A stretch of 17,502 nt of DNA from a bacterium (lineage in GTDB: Bacteria > Bacillota > Clostridia > Christensenellales > CAG-138), in assembly GCA_029218485.1 (NCBI GenBank), contig JAQXRK010000150.1:1-17502 (forward strand), written 5' to 3'. Positions 1 to 6,314 of this stretch are shown piece by piece. Under the pieces are notes generated by a model. That model saw only the letters and a list, made by a program, of their open reading frames with translations, ran no database searches and was not told where the DNA came from. Position 1 is the first letter of the stretch. Every line of letters begins with the position of its first letter. The position numbers were made by a program, and so were the translations under genes.

Positions 1-240
1 TAGGGATTCGATAGTTCCCATTTCCCTTGGGAATCAGTTTGCATTCAAAGAGAGGCCAGAGATCGATACCCTGCATGAATATTTCCCTTCAGCCCTGTCT
101 CTTCCCACACATTGAATGGTATGTGGATAAATGCGCGGCCACTCTCAGCAGAGAGGGACGCACGAAAGCGATATGTCATTTGTCTGCCATCCCTTCCCAT
201 ATTTTGAGATAAATTCCACTTGCAGATCTGTTTGGCTCCA

Positions 241-255
241 TGTTATCCCATAACA
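241..255. promoter_or_regulatory. Short palindrome, operator-like
   Basis: TGTTATCCCATAACA has two perfect 6-base arms around CCC, next to an A6 run on the plus strand (256-261, in AACAAAAAAG). It could be a regulator binding site for a gene beyond the left edge. The length is modest and chance occurrence is possible. Confidence 0.25.
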
Positions 256-312
256 AAAAAGAACCAAAGAACAGACACAACAGAGCAAAGCACTATGTTT
301 GAGAACCGTATG

Positions 313-343
313 ACGAACGGCGCGGGGTGCCCGCACCGTTCGT
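313..343 (-). terminator. Strong stem-loop after the membrane protein gene; possible terminator
   Basis: A 14-bp stem (313-326 with 330-343) with a 3-base loop, lying 23 bases after the stop of the membrane protein gene. On the minus strand the single non-canonical pair is a G-U wobble. No U-run follows on that strand; on the plus strand GTTTTCGCTT lies seven bases after the stem. It may be a weak or factor-dependent terminator, or an RNA 3'-end stabiliser. Confidence 0.45.
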
Positions 344-366
344 ATCCGTGTTTTCGCTTCCTCACG

Positions 367-1155
367 TCAGATGTACCTGCGCTTCTCGGCAAGCAACTGC
401 CCATCGGTATACAGGCGCATCAGGCCGGAGAGGCCGTCTGCAACTGCGGAACAGACGATCGGCACGCCGTTGACCCGCGCGCTCAATGCGTACCGCAATT
501 CAACGAGGCCCTCCCATTCGCTGTAGACCTGGCCGTCCACGACCAAGATGGTGCGCGGCTCCCTGCGATAGACCTCGATCTGCATGCCCTTATAGGTTTC
601 GTAGAAGACCTGCCTGCCGCGTCCGTCAAAGGGGCCGATCGGGCTGTCCGATGCGGCCTCCGCAGCGGCCTGTCGCTCCGCCTCCACCGCTTGTTCCGCC
701 TGTTTGCTGAAGGACGCTTGCGGCGGGAGCTTCCCGAGCTTCGCCGCTGCTTTGACGCCGCTGATCAGGAAGGCGAGCACCCAGGCATGGAATACCGCGT
801 CCAGCAGGCTCGACGTATCCCTGCGAAAAATGATCCAGCCAATCAGAAATACGGTGTCGAGCGCATAGACGATCAATGCGGCGGTCATCCAGCGCGTATT
901 GTTCTTGGACAAGGCATAGCAGAGCAGGAACAGTCCGATAAACAATGCGCCGATGATCAGGCCGCCGAGCACCTGACCGCCGCCGGAACCGGCGAAGTAG
1001 GCATAGGCGATCTGCGGAATGGCCGCAGAAAACAGGTTGCGAAGGCCGAACTGCGCAACCATGGCGAGCACGTTCAGCGCTGTCAAAATGGTCATCAGCA
1101 GCAGGTTGCTGCGGGCCGCGGCATAGCTTTTCTGTAATTTCTGTTGCTCGTTCAC
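367..1155 (-). CDS. Uncharacterised membrane protein with C-terminal soluble domain
   Basis: I do not recognise this 262-residue protein. About four or five hydrophobic segments are visible at roughly 16-36, 41-55, 62-82, 88-110 and 116-136. A cytosolic-looking linker rich in Ala, Glu and Gln (150-170) follows, then a probably beta-rich soluble domain (180-262) with TILVVDGQVYSEWEGLVELR and MRLYTDGQLLAEKRR, two short strand-DG-turn units. The start is GTG, with AGGGGG 7 bases upstream; the frame has no better site. It lies 65 bases after rplQ, directly behind the operon terminator, so it depends on readthrough or an unseen promoter. Its codon use resembles its neighbours, so recent transfer is not suggested. 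Confidence 0.85.
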   Translation of the reverse strand: MNEQQKLQKSYAAARSNLLLMTILTALNVLAMVAQFGLRNLFSAAIPQIAYAYFAGSGGGQVLGGLIIGALFIGLFLLCYALSKNNTRWMTAALIVYALDTVFLIGWIIFRRDTSSLLDAVFHAWVLAFLISGVKAAAKLGKLPPQASFSKQAEQAVEAERQAAAEAASDSPIGPFDGRGRQVFYETYKGMQIEVYRREPRTILVVDGQVYSEWEGLVELRYALSARVNGVPIVCSAVADGLSGLMRLYTDGQLLAEKRRYI

Positions 1156-1167
1156 AGAGATTCCCCC

Positions 1168-1207
1168 TAAACAGAAAAGCGGCGTACAGAGGCCTCTGTA
1201 CGTCGCT
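1168..1207 (-). terminator. Intrinsic terminator after rplQ
   Basis: On the minus strand a 15-bp inverted repeat (1178-1192 with 1193-1207, one A-C mismatch) is followed by TTTTCTGTTTA. The centre is AGAGGCCTCT, so the tip would open to a GGCC loop. It begins 13 bases after the rplQ stop and closes the superoperon. The U-run is interrupted by CTG, so some readthrough into the next gene is plausible. Confidence 0.85.
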
Positions 1208-1220
1208 CATTCGTCAGCTG

Positions 1221-1727
1221 TCAGACAAGCTCAAGAACAACCATCTCTGCGGCGTCACCGCGACGGGGCCCCAGCTTGTACATGCGGGTATAGCCACCGC
1301 GGCCAACTTCGCTGTTGCGCTTGTCATACTTCGGAGCGAGGTCACGGAACAGCTTCTCCACAACGGGATGGGCGCGATCCGCGGTGCGCTCTTTGTATTC
1401 CGACTTGCTCTCGCCCTTCTCCTTGGGCGCGGGCATATCATAGAGGTAGGACATGATCATGCGGCGAGCATGGAGCTTCGACGGCTGATCGACAACCTTC
1501 TCGACCTTGACGATCTGGTCTTTCTCGTTGTAGGTGTCCTTCTCCACGGTGTTGCTGTTGCTGTATTCCTTGACGGCCAGCGTGATCAGCTTCTCAGCAA
1601 TGGAGCGAACCTCTTTGGCACGCGCTTCGGTGGTCACGATCTTGCCGTTCCACAGGAGCGCCGTGGTGAGGTTGCGCAGCATCGCAACGCGCTGGTCCGA
1701 GGCCTTACCAAGCTTGCGGTTTGCCAT
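1221..1727 (-). CDS. rplQ: 50S ribosomal protein L17 (bL17) with two internal insertions
   Basis: L17 is a tunnel-exit-side 50S protein. At 168 residues it is about 40-50 longer than the usual 115-127. The N-terminus (MANRKLGKASDQRVAMLRNL), the segment VVEKLFRDLAPKYDKRN at about 122-138, and the C-terminal GGYTRMYKLGPRRGDAAEMV are well conserved. By eye comparison with E. coli L17, extra sequence lies at about 54-83 (charged, rich in Asn, Lys, Glu and Val) and about 100-120 (PKEKGESKSEYKERTADRAH). No frameshift is seen. GGAGG lies 8 bases before the ATG. A terminator follows 13 bases after the stop. Confidence 0.97.
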   Translation of the reverse strand: MANRKLGKASDQRVAMLRNLTTALLWNGKIVTTEARAKEVRSIAEKLITLAVKEYSNSNTVEKDTYNEKDQIVKVEKVVDQPSKLHARRMIMSYLYDMPAPKEKGESKSEYKERTADRAHPVVEKLFRDLAPKYDKRNSEVGRGGYTRMYKLGPRRGDAAEMVVLELV

Positions 1728-1741
1728 TTTAGGTTCCTCCC

Positions 1742-2683
1742 TTATTCATCACTCGCGCGAAGGGACAGGCCCAGCGCGCTCAATTTCTGCTGCACTTCCT
1801 CCAGGGACTTGCGTCCGAGGTTGCGCACCTTCATCATCTCATCCTCATCGCGCTGCACGAGCTCTTCAACCGTGTTGATGCCGGCGCGCTTGAGGCAGTT
1901 GTAGGAGCGGACGGAAAGATCGAGATCTTCGATGTTCATCTCGAGGATCTTCTCCTTCTTGCTCTCCTCTTTCTCGACGAGGATCTCAACGCCCTGCACA
2001 TGATCCGTCAGGTTGATGAACAGCATCAGATGCTCGGTGAGAATCTTTGCCGCGAGGCTTGCCGCCTCGTCGGGCTTGATGCTCTCATCCGTCCAGATCT
2101 CCAACGTGAGCTTGTCGTAATCGGTGATCTGGCCGACGCGGGTGTTCTCCACCGTGAAGTTCACCTTTTTGATCGGCGTGTAGATGGAGTCGATGGCGAT
2201 CTCGCCGATGGGCATGTCAGGGCGCTTGTTGCGCTCGACCGTCACATAGCCGCGGCCATGCTCCAGCATCATCTCGATGTGGAGCTTGGCGCCTGCATCC
2301 AGCGTTGCGATGTGGAGTTCCGGGTTGATGACCTCAACATCCGCATCGGGCAGGATATCGCCCGCTGTGACTTCGCATTCACCGGAGGCATCGATGATAA
2401 CCTTCTTCGGCTCGCTGCAATGCAGCTTGCAGCAGAGCTCCTTGAGGTTCAGAATGATCTCCGTGACATCCTCCTTGACGCCCTCGATCGTCGAAAACTC
2501 ATGCAGGACGCCATCAATGCGCACGGAGGTCACCGCGACGCCGGGCAGGCTGGAAAGCAGCACGCGGCGCATGGAGTTACCGAGGGTCGTACCGAATCCG
2601 CGCTCCAACGGCTCAACGACAAATTTGCCGTACCGATCCGTCAATTCCACACATTCGAGCTTGGGTTTTTCGATCTCTATCAT
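1742..2683 (-). CDS. rpoA: DNA-directed RNA polymerase subunit alpha
   Basis: Alpha dimerises to start polymerase assembly, and its C-terminal domain contacts UP elements and activators. The product is 313 residues. The N-terminal domain (about 1-230) includes ERGFGTTLGNSMRRVLLSSL (27-46). A charged linker (236-247) leads to the C-terminal domain (250-306), where Arg259, Asn262, Lys265, Gly290, Lys292 and Ser293 match the DNA-contacting residues of E. coli. AGGAGGG lies before the ATG. The 49-base gap after rpsD is the second largest in the operon but holds no clear promoter or hairpin. Confidence 0.99.
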   Translation of the reverse strand: MIEIEKPKLECVELTDRYGKFVVEPLERGFGTTLGNSMRRVLLSSLPGVAVTSVRIDGVLHEFSTIEGVKEDVTEIILNLKELCCKLHCSEPKKVIIDASGECEVTAGDILPDADVEVINPELHIATLDAGAKLHIEMMLEHGRGYVTVERNKRPDMPIGEIAIDSIYTPIKKVNFTVENTRVGQITDYDKLTLEIWTDESIKPDEAASLAAKILTEHLMLFINLTDHVQGVEILVEKEESKKEKILEMNIEDLDLSVRSYNCLKRAGINTVEELVQRDEDEMMKVRNLGRKSLEEVQQKLSALGLSLRASDE

Positions 2684-2732
2684 GTCATACCCTCCTTAGT
2701 CGTTTGTTGCTTAGGACAAGCCACACGGCTGA

Positions 2733-3359
2733 TTACCTGGAGTAGTACTCAACGATGAGGTGCTCTTCGATCGTCAAGTCAATATCATCGCGCTGCGGCA
2801 GGGCCAGCACTTTGCCGGTGAGCTTCTCAGCGTCGAGCTCGAGCCACTTCGGAACGGTGCGGCTTGCACCCTGCTCCTTGAGGGTCTTGAAGCACTCGAC
2901 ATCGCCGCTCTTTTCACGAACGGAGATCACGTCGCCGACCTTCACCTGATAGGAGGCGATGTCGACCTTCTTGCCGTTCACGCGGATGTGGCCGTGCGTG
3001 ACCATCTGGCGCGCCATCGGGCGGGACTCGCCGAAGTTCAGGCGGTACGCCACGTTGTCAAGGCGCTGCTCCAGCAGGGCGAGCATGTTCTCGCCGGTTA
3101 CGCCGCGCATATTGGTGGCCAATTCATAGTATTTCCGGAACTGGGATTCCAATACGCCATAAGCACGACGAACTTTCTGCTTTTCGCGGAGCTGGATGCC
3201 GTACTCGGACTGCTTGCGGCGGCCCTGGCCATGCATTCCCGGCGGGGTGTGACGCTTCGTCACGGAGCACTTATCGGAGTAGCAGCGGTCGCCCTTGAGG
3301 AACAGCTTCGTGCCTTCGCGACGGCACTGTCTGCAGACGGAACCTGTATATCTAGCCAT
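2733..3359 (-). CDS. rpsD: 30S ribosomal protein S4 (uS4), zinc-binding type
   Basis: A primary 16S rRNA binder that nucleates 30S assembly; in E. coli it represses the alpha operon. The product is 208 residues. Cys9, Cys12, Cys26 and Cys31 in the N-terminal region form a zinc site of the C+ type. The core has RRKQSEYGIQLREKQKVRRA, and an S4 RNA-binding domain at about 97-160 (LEQRLDNVAYRLNFGESRPM, then VTHGHIRVNGKKVDIASYQV). The C-terminus ends IVEYYSR. GGAGG lies 10 bases before the ATG. Its place between rpsK and rpoA differs from Bacillus subtilis, where rpsD is separate. Confidence 0.98.
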   Translation of the reverse strand: MARYTGSVCRQCRREGTKLFLKGDRCYSDKCSVTKRHTPPGMHGQGRRKQSEYGIQLREKQKVRRAYGVLESQFRKYYELATNMRGVTGENMLALLEQRLDNVAYRLNFGESRPMARQMVTHGHIRVNGKKVDIASYQVKVGDVISVREKSGDVECFKTLKEQGASRTVPKWLELDAEKLTGKVLALPQRDDIDLTIEEHLIVEYYSR

Positions 3360-3374
3360 AGCTGTATTGCCTCC

Positions 3375-3776
3375 TTACACTCTTCTGCGCTTGGGCGGAC
3401 GGCATCCGTTATGCGGGATGGGGGTCACGTCCTTGATCATGTTGACCTCAAGACCGGCGGTCTGCAGCGCGCGGATCGCGGCTTCACGGCCGGAGCCGGG
3501 GCCCTTCACATAGACCTCAACGGTGCGCAGGCCATGCTCCATCGCAGCGCGGGCAGCGGTCTCAGCAGCCATCTGCGAGGCAAACGGCGTGGACTTCTTG
3601 CTGCCGCGGAAACCGAGGGAACCAGCGCTGGACCAGGAGATCGCGTTGCCCTGCAGGTCGGTGATGGTAACGAGCGTGTTGTTGAAGGAAGAACGGATGT
3701 GCGCGGCACCGCGCTCGATGTTCTTCTTTTCACGACGCTTGCGAGAAACTGTTTTCTTAATCTTCGCCTTAGCCAT
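3375..3776 (-). CDS. rpsK: 30S ribosomal protein S11 (uS11)
   Basis: A platform protein near the mRNA exit site. The product is 133 residues, a few more than E. coli (129), with a basic N-terminus (AKAKIKKTVSRKRREKKN). The conserved HIRSSFNNTLVTITDLQGNA follows at about 26-45, then VKGPGSGREAAIRALQTAGL, ending with DVTPIPHNGCRPPKRRRV. The site before the ATG is AAGGGGGT, one base off the consensus but still able to pair through G-U, 8 bases from the start. Confidence 0.98.
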   Translation of the reverse strand: MAKAKIKKTVSRKRREKKNIERGAAHIRSSFNNTLVTITDLQGNAISWSSAGSLGFRGSKKSTPFASQMAAETAARAAMEHGLRTVEVYVKGPGSGREAAIRALQTAGLEVNMIKDVTPIPHNGCRPPKRRRV

Positions 3777-3790
3777 GTCTCGCTACCCCC

Positions 3791-4159
3791 TTACTTTCTC
3801 TTGCCGCTCTGGGTGCGTTTCGGACCCTTGCGGGTTCTTGCATTCTGCTTGGTGCTCTGACCGCGCACGGGCAGGCCCTTGCGGTGGCGGACGCCACGGT
3901 AGCAGCTGATCTCGATCAGCCGTTTGATGTTCAGCGAGGTTTCACGGCGCAGATCGCCCTCTACCTTCACATTGTGGTCAATATACTCTCTGAGCTTGTT
4001 GACATCGTTCTCATCCATATCGCGCACGCGGATATCGGGATCAACGCCAGTCGCTGCGAGAATGTCCGAAGCGGTCTTGCGGCCGATACCATAGATATAG
4101 GTCAAGCCGATTTCGATGCGCTTATCTCTGGGAAGATCTACGCCAGCAATACGTGCCAT
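3791..4159 (-). CDS. rpsM: 30S ribosomal protein S13 (uS13)
   Basis: S13 sits in the 30S head, contacts P-site tRNA and forms bridges with the 50S central protuberance. The product is 122 residues, starting MARIAGVDLPRDKRIEIGLT, with a helix-two-turn-helix core (YIYGIGRKTASDILAATGVD) and the conserved RLIEISCYRGVRHRKGLPVR segment. The basic tail QNARTRKGPKRTQSGKRK reaches the P site. Upstream are GGAGGT and a closer AAAGGA. This is the first gene after the hairpin-bearing gap and heads the classical alpha cluster. Confidence 0.98.
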   Translation of the reverse strand: MARIAGVDLPRDKRIEIGLTYIYGIGRKTASDILAATGVDPDIRVRDMDENDVNKLREYIDHNVKVEGDLRRETSLNIKRLIEISCYRGVRHRKGLPVRGQSTKQNARTRKGPKRTQSGKRK

Positions 4160-4178
4160 ATCGTTCCTTTACCTCCGT

Positions 4179-4247
4179 CAAAATTTCGGTTTTGCTTCTA
4201 TTTTTATTCCGCCGGAAATGCGCCAGAGGCGCCAGCCGCTCCGGCGG
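4179..4247 (-). promoter_or_regulatory. Nested hairpins in rpmJ-rpsM gap; candidate leader of the alpha cluster
   Basis: The largest gap inside the operon (4160-4261). An 8-bp perfect outer stem (4209-4216 with 4240-4247, CCGCCGGA/TCCGGCGG) encloses a 5-bp inner stem (4220-4224 with 4228-4232, GCGCC/GGCGC). A smaller CAAAA/TTTTG stem (4179-4183 with 4190-4194) lies next to the rpsM ribosome binding site. In the operon direction the large hairpin is followed by A-rich sequence, not U, so it is not an intrinsic terminator. E. coli carries its S4-binding pseudoknot just upstream of rpsM. A similar role here is inferred from position only. Confidence 0.45.
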
Positions 4248-4261
4248 ATATCTTTTGTGGC

Positions 4262-4375
4262 TTAACCCTGCTTCTGCTTATGCTTCGGGTTCTCGCAGAT
4301 GATCATGATCCGACCCTTGCGCTTGATGACCTTGCACTTTTCGCAAATCGGTTTCACAGACGGTCTGACTTTCAT
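4262..4375 (-). CDS. rpmJ: 50S ribosomal protein L36 (bL36), zinc-binding type
   Basis: The smallest 50S protein: 37 residues, the usual bacterial length. The sequence starts MKVRPSVKPICEKCKVIKRK and continues GRIMIICENPKHKQKQG. Cys11, Cys14, Cys27 and His32 form the standard CCCH zinc site. AAAGGAG lies 7 bases before the ATG. It follows infA after 23 bases, as in most bacteria. The stop is followed by a 102-base gap with hairpins before rpsM. Confidence 0.97.
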   Translation of the reverse strand: MKVRPSVKPICEKCKVIKRKGRIMIICENPKHKQKQG

Positions 4376-4398
4376 GGTGATGCTCCTTTCAAGTTCTG

Positions 4399-4620
4399 TC
4401 AATTCTTACCGCGCCAGGTGATGCGGCCACGGGTCAAATCGTACGGGGACAGCTCCACTGTCACCTTGTCGCCGGGAAGAATGCGGATGAAGTTCATCCG
4501 AAGCTTACCCGATATCGTTGCGAGTATCTTATGCCCGTTCTGAAGCTTGACCTCAAACATCGCATTCGGATGCGCTTCAGAGACGATGCCTTCCACTTCA
4601 ATGACGTCCTGCTTTGACAA
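4399..4620 (-). CDS. infA: Translation initiation factor IF-1, TTG start
   Basis: IF1 binds the A site of the 30S subunit and helps IF2 and IF3 select the initiator tRNA. The 73-residue product (E. coli 72) is a single OB fold: SKQDVIEVEGIVSEAHPN, then MFEVKLQNGHKILATISGKL, then RMNFIRILPGDKVTVELSPY and DLTRGRITWR. The family start is encoded by TTG, with AGGAGGG ending 5 bases upstream. The only in-frame ATG-like alternatives are 23 codons upstream inside the previous gene or internal to the fold. The ribosome binding site overlaps the TAG stop of the KOW gene. Confidence 0.96.
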   Translation of the reverse strand: MSKQDVIEVEGIVSEAHPNAMFEVKLQNGHKILATISGKLRMNFIRILPGDKVTVELSPYDLTRGRITWRGKN

Positions 4621-4630
4621 GCTATCCCTC

Positions 4631-4921
4631 CTACTTTTGTTTTTCGGTGTTGTACCCGAGGGCCAACAGGTTTTTGCGGATCTCCGCATCCTGCACAGCC
4701 ATTCCGCTTTTCAGCATTGCCGCAACTGGCTCCGCCGAAACCGGCTCGATGTGCAGATGCATCAGCTTTTTCTTCTTCGGGTGCGCGCACTTGCGCAGCG
4801 CGCCGTCGGCAAGATACACATGCTTGTCATCCGCAATACCCGTGATCAGGAACGCGCGTCCCCGGTCCCGGCCGGCTCTGGAGACCACCACGCGGCCGAG
4901 AACAGATTCCATTTCGCTCAT
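4631..4921 (-). CDS. KOW-domain RNA-binding protein (L14e-like), unnamed
   Basis: A 96-residue basic protein in the place where many Clostridia carry a small KOW or L14e-like protein. A KOW-type motif covers about 8-29 (LGRVVVSRAGRDRGRAFLIT), followed by a short beta segment DDKHVYLADGALRKCAHPKK and a lysine-rich patch at 49-53. The C-terminal half (60-96) is helical and of unknown role. KOW domains bind rRNA or other RNA in L24, L14e and NusG. A role in ribosome assembly or translation is inferred from the fold and from the position between map and infA. The first of two nearby ATGs is chosen because GGAGG lies 7 bases before it; it overlaps the map stop by four bases. Confidence 0.85.
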   Translation of the reverse strand: MSEMESVLGRVVVSRAGRDRGRAFLITGIADDKHVYLADGALRKCAHPKKKKLMHLHIEPVSAEPVAAMLKSGMAVQDAEIRKNLLALGYNTEKQK

Positions 4922-5679
4922 GCGATGTCCTCCCCGTGCAGCGTCAGCAGCCTTGGCTCCTCTTCCGTGATGGACACGGTGTTCTCGTAATGCGCGGAGG
5001 GTTTACCATCCGCCGCAACAACGGTCCAACCATCCGGCTTTTGCAGAATGCGCGCCGTTCCGAGATTGATCATCGGTTCGATCGCAATCGTCATGCCCGG
5101 CTGCAGGCGAGGGCCGTGACCGGCCCTGCCGTAGTTCGGAACATCCGGTTCTTCATGCATTCTGTGGCCGATTCCATGGCCGATCATTTCCCGCACAACG
5201 CCGTAGCCGTGTGCCTCCGCATGCGCCTGGATCGCCGCGCCGATATCGCCGATGCGATATCCGGGGCGCGCATAGCGCAGGCCTTCGTAGAAGCACTCGC
5301 GGGTCACGCGGACAAGCTCCTGCACCTGCTCCGGAACATTGCCGATGAGCAGCGTGCGCGCAGCGTCGCCATGGAAGCCGTTGAGATAGGCCCCGACATC
5401 GACCGAAAGGATGTCACCATCCTTCAGCCGGTACTTGCCGGGAATGCCGTGAACCACCTGCTCGTTGACGGAGGTGCAGATGCTCTTGGGATAACCATTG
5501 TATCCAAGGAAGGATGGTTCTGCACCGCGGCTGCGAATGAACGCCTCCGCCTCGCGATCCAGCTCCTCAGTGGTGATCCCAACCGCAGCAATGCGCGCGA
5601 GCAGCCGCAGCGTGTCCTCCACCACCCGACCGGCCTCGTCCATCAGGGCGAGGTCGGCAGCAGTTTTGATCGTAATCAT
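4918..5679 (-). CDS. map: Methionine aminopeptidase, type I
   Basis: Removes the initiator methionine from nascent proteins with small second residues. The 253-residue product has the pita-bread fold with all five metal ligands visible: Asp94 (SVDVGAYLNGFHGDAART), Asp105, His168 (GHGIGHRMHEEPDVPNYG), Glu201 (AIEPMI) and Glu232 (HYENTV). His77 in VVHGIP and His175 match the other active-site histidines. No N-terminal zinc-finger extension is present. The ATG overlaps the adk stop by four bases and has only a weak upstream GAGG, so translation is probably coupled to adk. Its own stop overlaps the next gene by four bases. Confidence 0.98.
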   Translation of the reverse strand: MITIKTAADLALMDEAGRVVEDTLRLLARIAAVGITTEELDREAEAFIRSRGAEPSFLGYNGYPKSICTSVNEQVVHGIPGKYRLKDGDILSVDVGAYLNGFHGDAARTLLIGNVPEQVQELVRVTRECFYEGLRYARPGYRIGDIGAAIQAHAEAHGYGVVREMIGHGIGHRMHEEPDVPNYGRAGHGPRLQPGMTIAIEPMINLGTARILQKPDGWTVVAADGKPSAHYENTVSITEEEPRLLTLHGEDIA

Positions 5680-6299
5680 GCCCGTTCGATGGCCTCAACG
5701 ATCTCCTGCGCAACCACATCGATTGCCTGATCGCCATTGACGGTCGAGAGCATATCGCGGGAAGCGTAGTAGTCGATCAGCGGCTGGGTCTGCGCTTCAT
5801 AGACGCGGAGCCGGTTCTGCACCGTTTCCTCCTTGTCGTCATCGCGCTGGTACAGCTTGCCGCCGCACTTTGCGCAGCTCGTATCCGCATAGCTGGACAC
5901 GTGATACGCAGCGCCGCAATCCGGGCACATCCGGCGGCCGCTGATGCGCGCAACGAGGCGCTCAAACGGCACGTCGATGTTGATCACACGGTCGATGCAG
6001 CAGATGGCAGACAGCGCATCCGCCTGAGCAACCGTGCGGGGAAATCCGTCGAACAGGAACCCCTGCGCGCAGTCGGGCTGCTGGATGCGGGTCTTGACCA
6101 TGCCGATGATCACATCATCGGGCACCAGCTCGCCGCGGCTGATATAGCCCTGCGCAGCCTTGCCAAGATCCGTACCCTCGCGCATTTCAGCGCGGAGCAT
6201 ATCACCGGTGCTGATGTGCGCCAGACCATACCGCTCCGCAATGCGCTCCGCCTGCGTACCCTTGCCTGCTCCCGGAGGGCCTAAGAAAATCAGTTTCAT
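5676..6299 (-). CDS. adk: Adenylate kinase, zinc-type LID
   Basis: Catalyses ATP + AMP to 2 ADP, balancing the adenine nucleotide pool in the cytoplasm. The 207-residue product begins MKLIFLGPPGAGKGTQAERI, with the P-loop at about 7-15. It has the AMP-binding ISTGDMLRAE segment near 30-39, the conserved GFLFDGFPRT motif (80-89), and a long LID domain with CPDC at 125-128 and CAKC at 142-145, a four-cysteine zinc site typical of Gram-positive enzymes. GGAGG lies 8 bases before the ATG. Its stop overlaps the map start by four bases (ATGA). Confidence 0.98.
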   Translation of the reverse strand: MKLIFLGPPGAGKGTQAERIAERYGLAHISTGDMLRAEMREGTDLGKAAQGYISRGELVPDDVIIGMVKTRIQQPDCAQGFLFDGFPRTVAQADALSAICCIDRVINIDVPFERLVARISGRRMCPDCGAAYHVSSYADTSCAKCGGKLYQRDDDKEETVQNRLRVYEAQTQPLIDYYASRDMLSTVNGDQAIDVVAQEIVEAIERA

Positions 6300-6314
6300 A
6301 GATGCACCCTCCGC

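Larger units (their letters stand above)
1..366. other. Gene-free region at the left edge
   Basis: No convincing gene is seen. Two short open frames (61 and 63 codons) lack ribosome binding sites, and one begins inside the stem-loop at 313-343. The composition is less GC-rich than the operon, as expected of an intergenic region. Besides the stem-loop and the palindrome at 241-255 there is a short TTCCCA/TGGGAA repeat (15-20 with 28-33). I could not assign a promoter with confidence. Confidence 0.7.

Noticed and set aside
145..336. A 63-codon minus-strand frame near the left edge
   Set aside because: It starts within the stem-loop at 313-343 with no Shine-Dalgarno sequence, and the product has no recognisable features.
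2684..2732. A possible internal promoter in the 49-base gap before rpoA
   Set aside because: No pair of -35 and -10 boxes with acceptable spacing is visible on the minus strand, and the only stem is four base pairs.
4209..4247. The rpmJ-rpsM hairpin as an internal terminator
   Set aside because: In the operon direction it is followed by AATAAAAATAG, not a U-run, and essential genes lie downstream.
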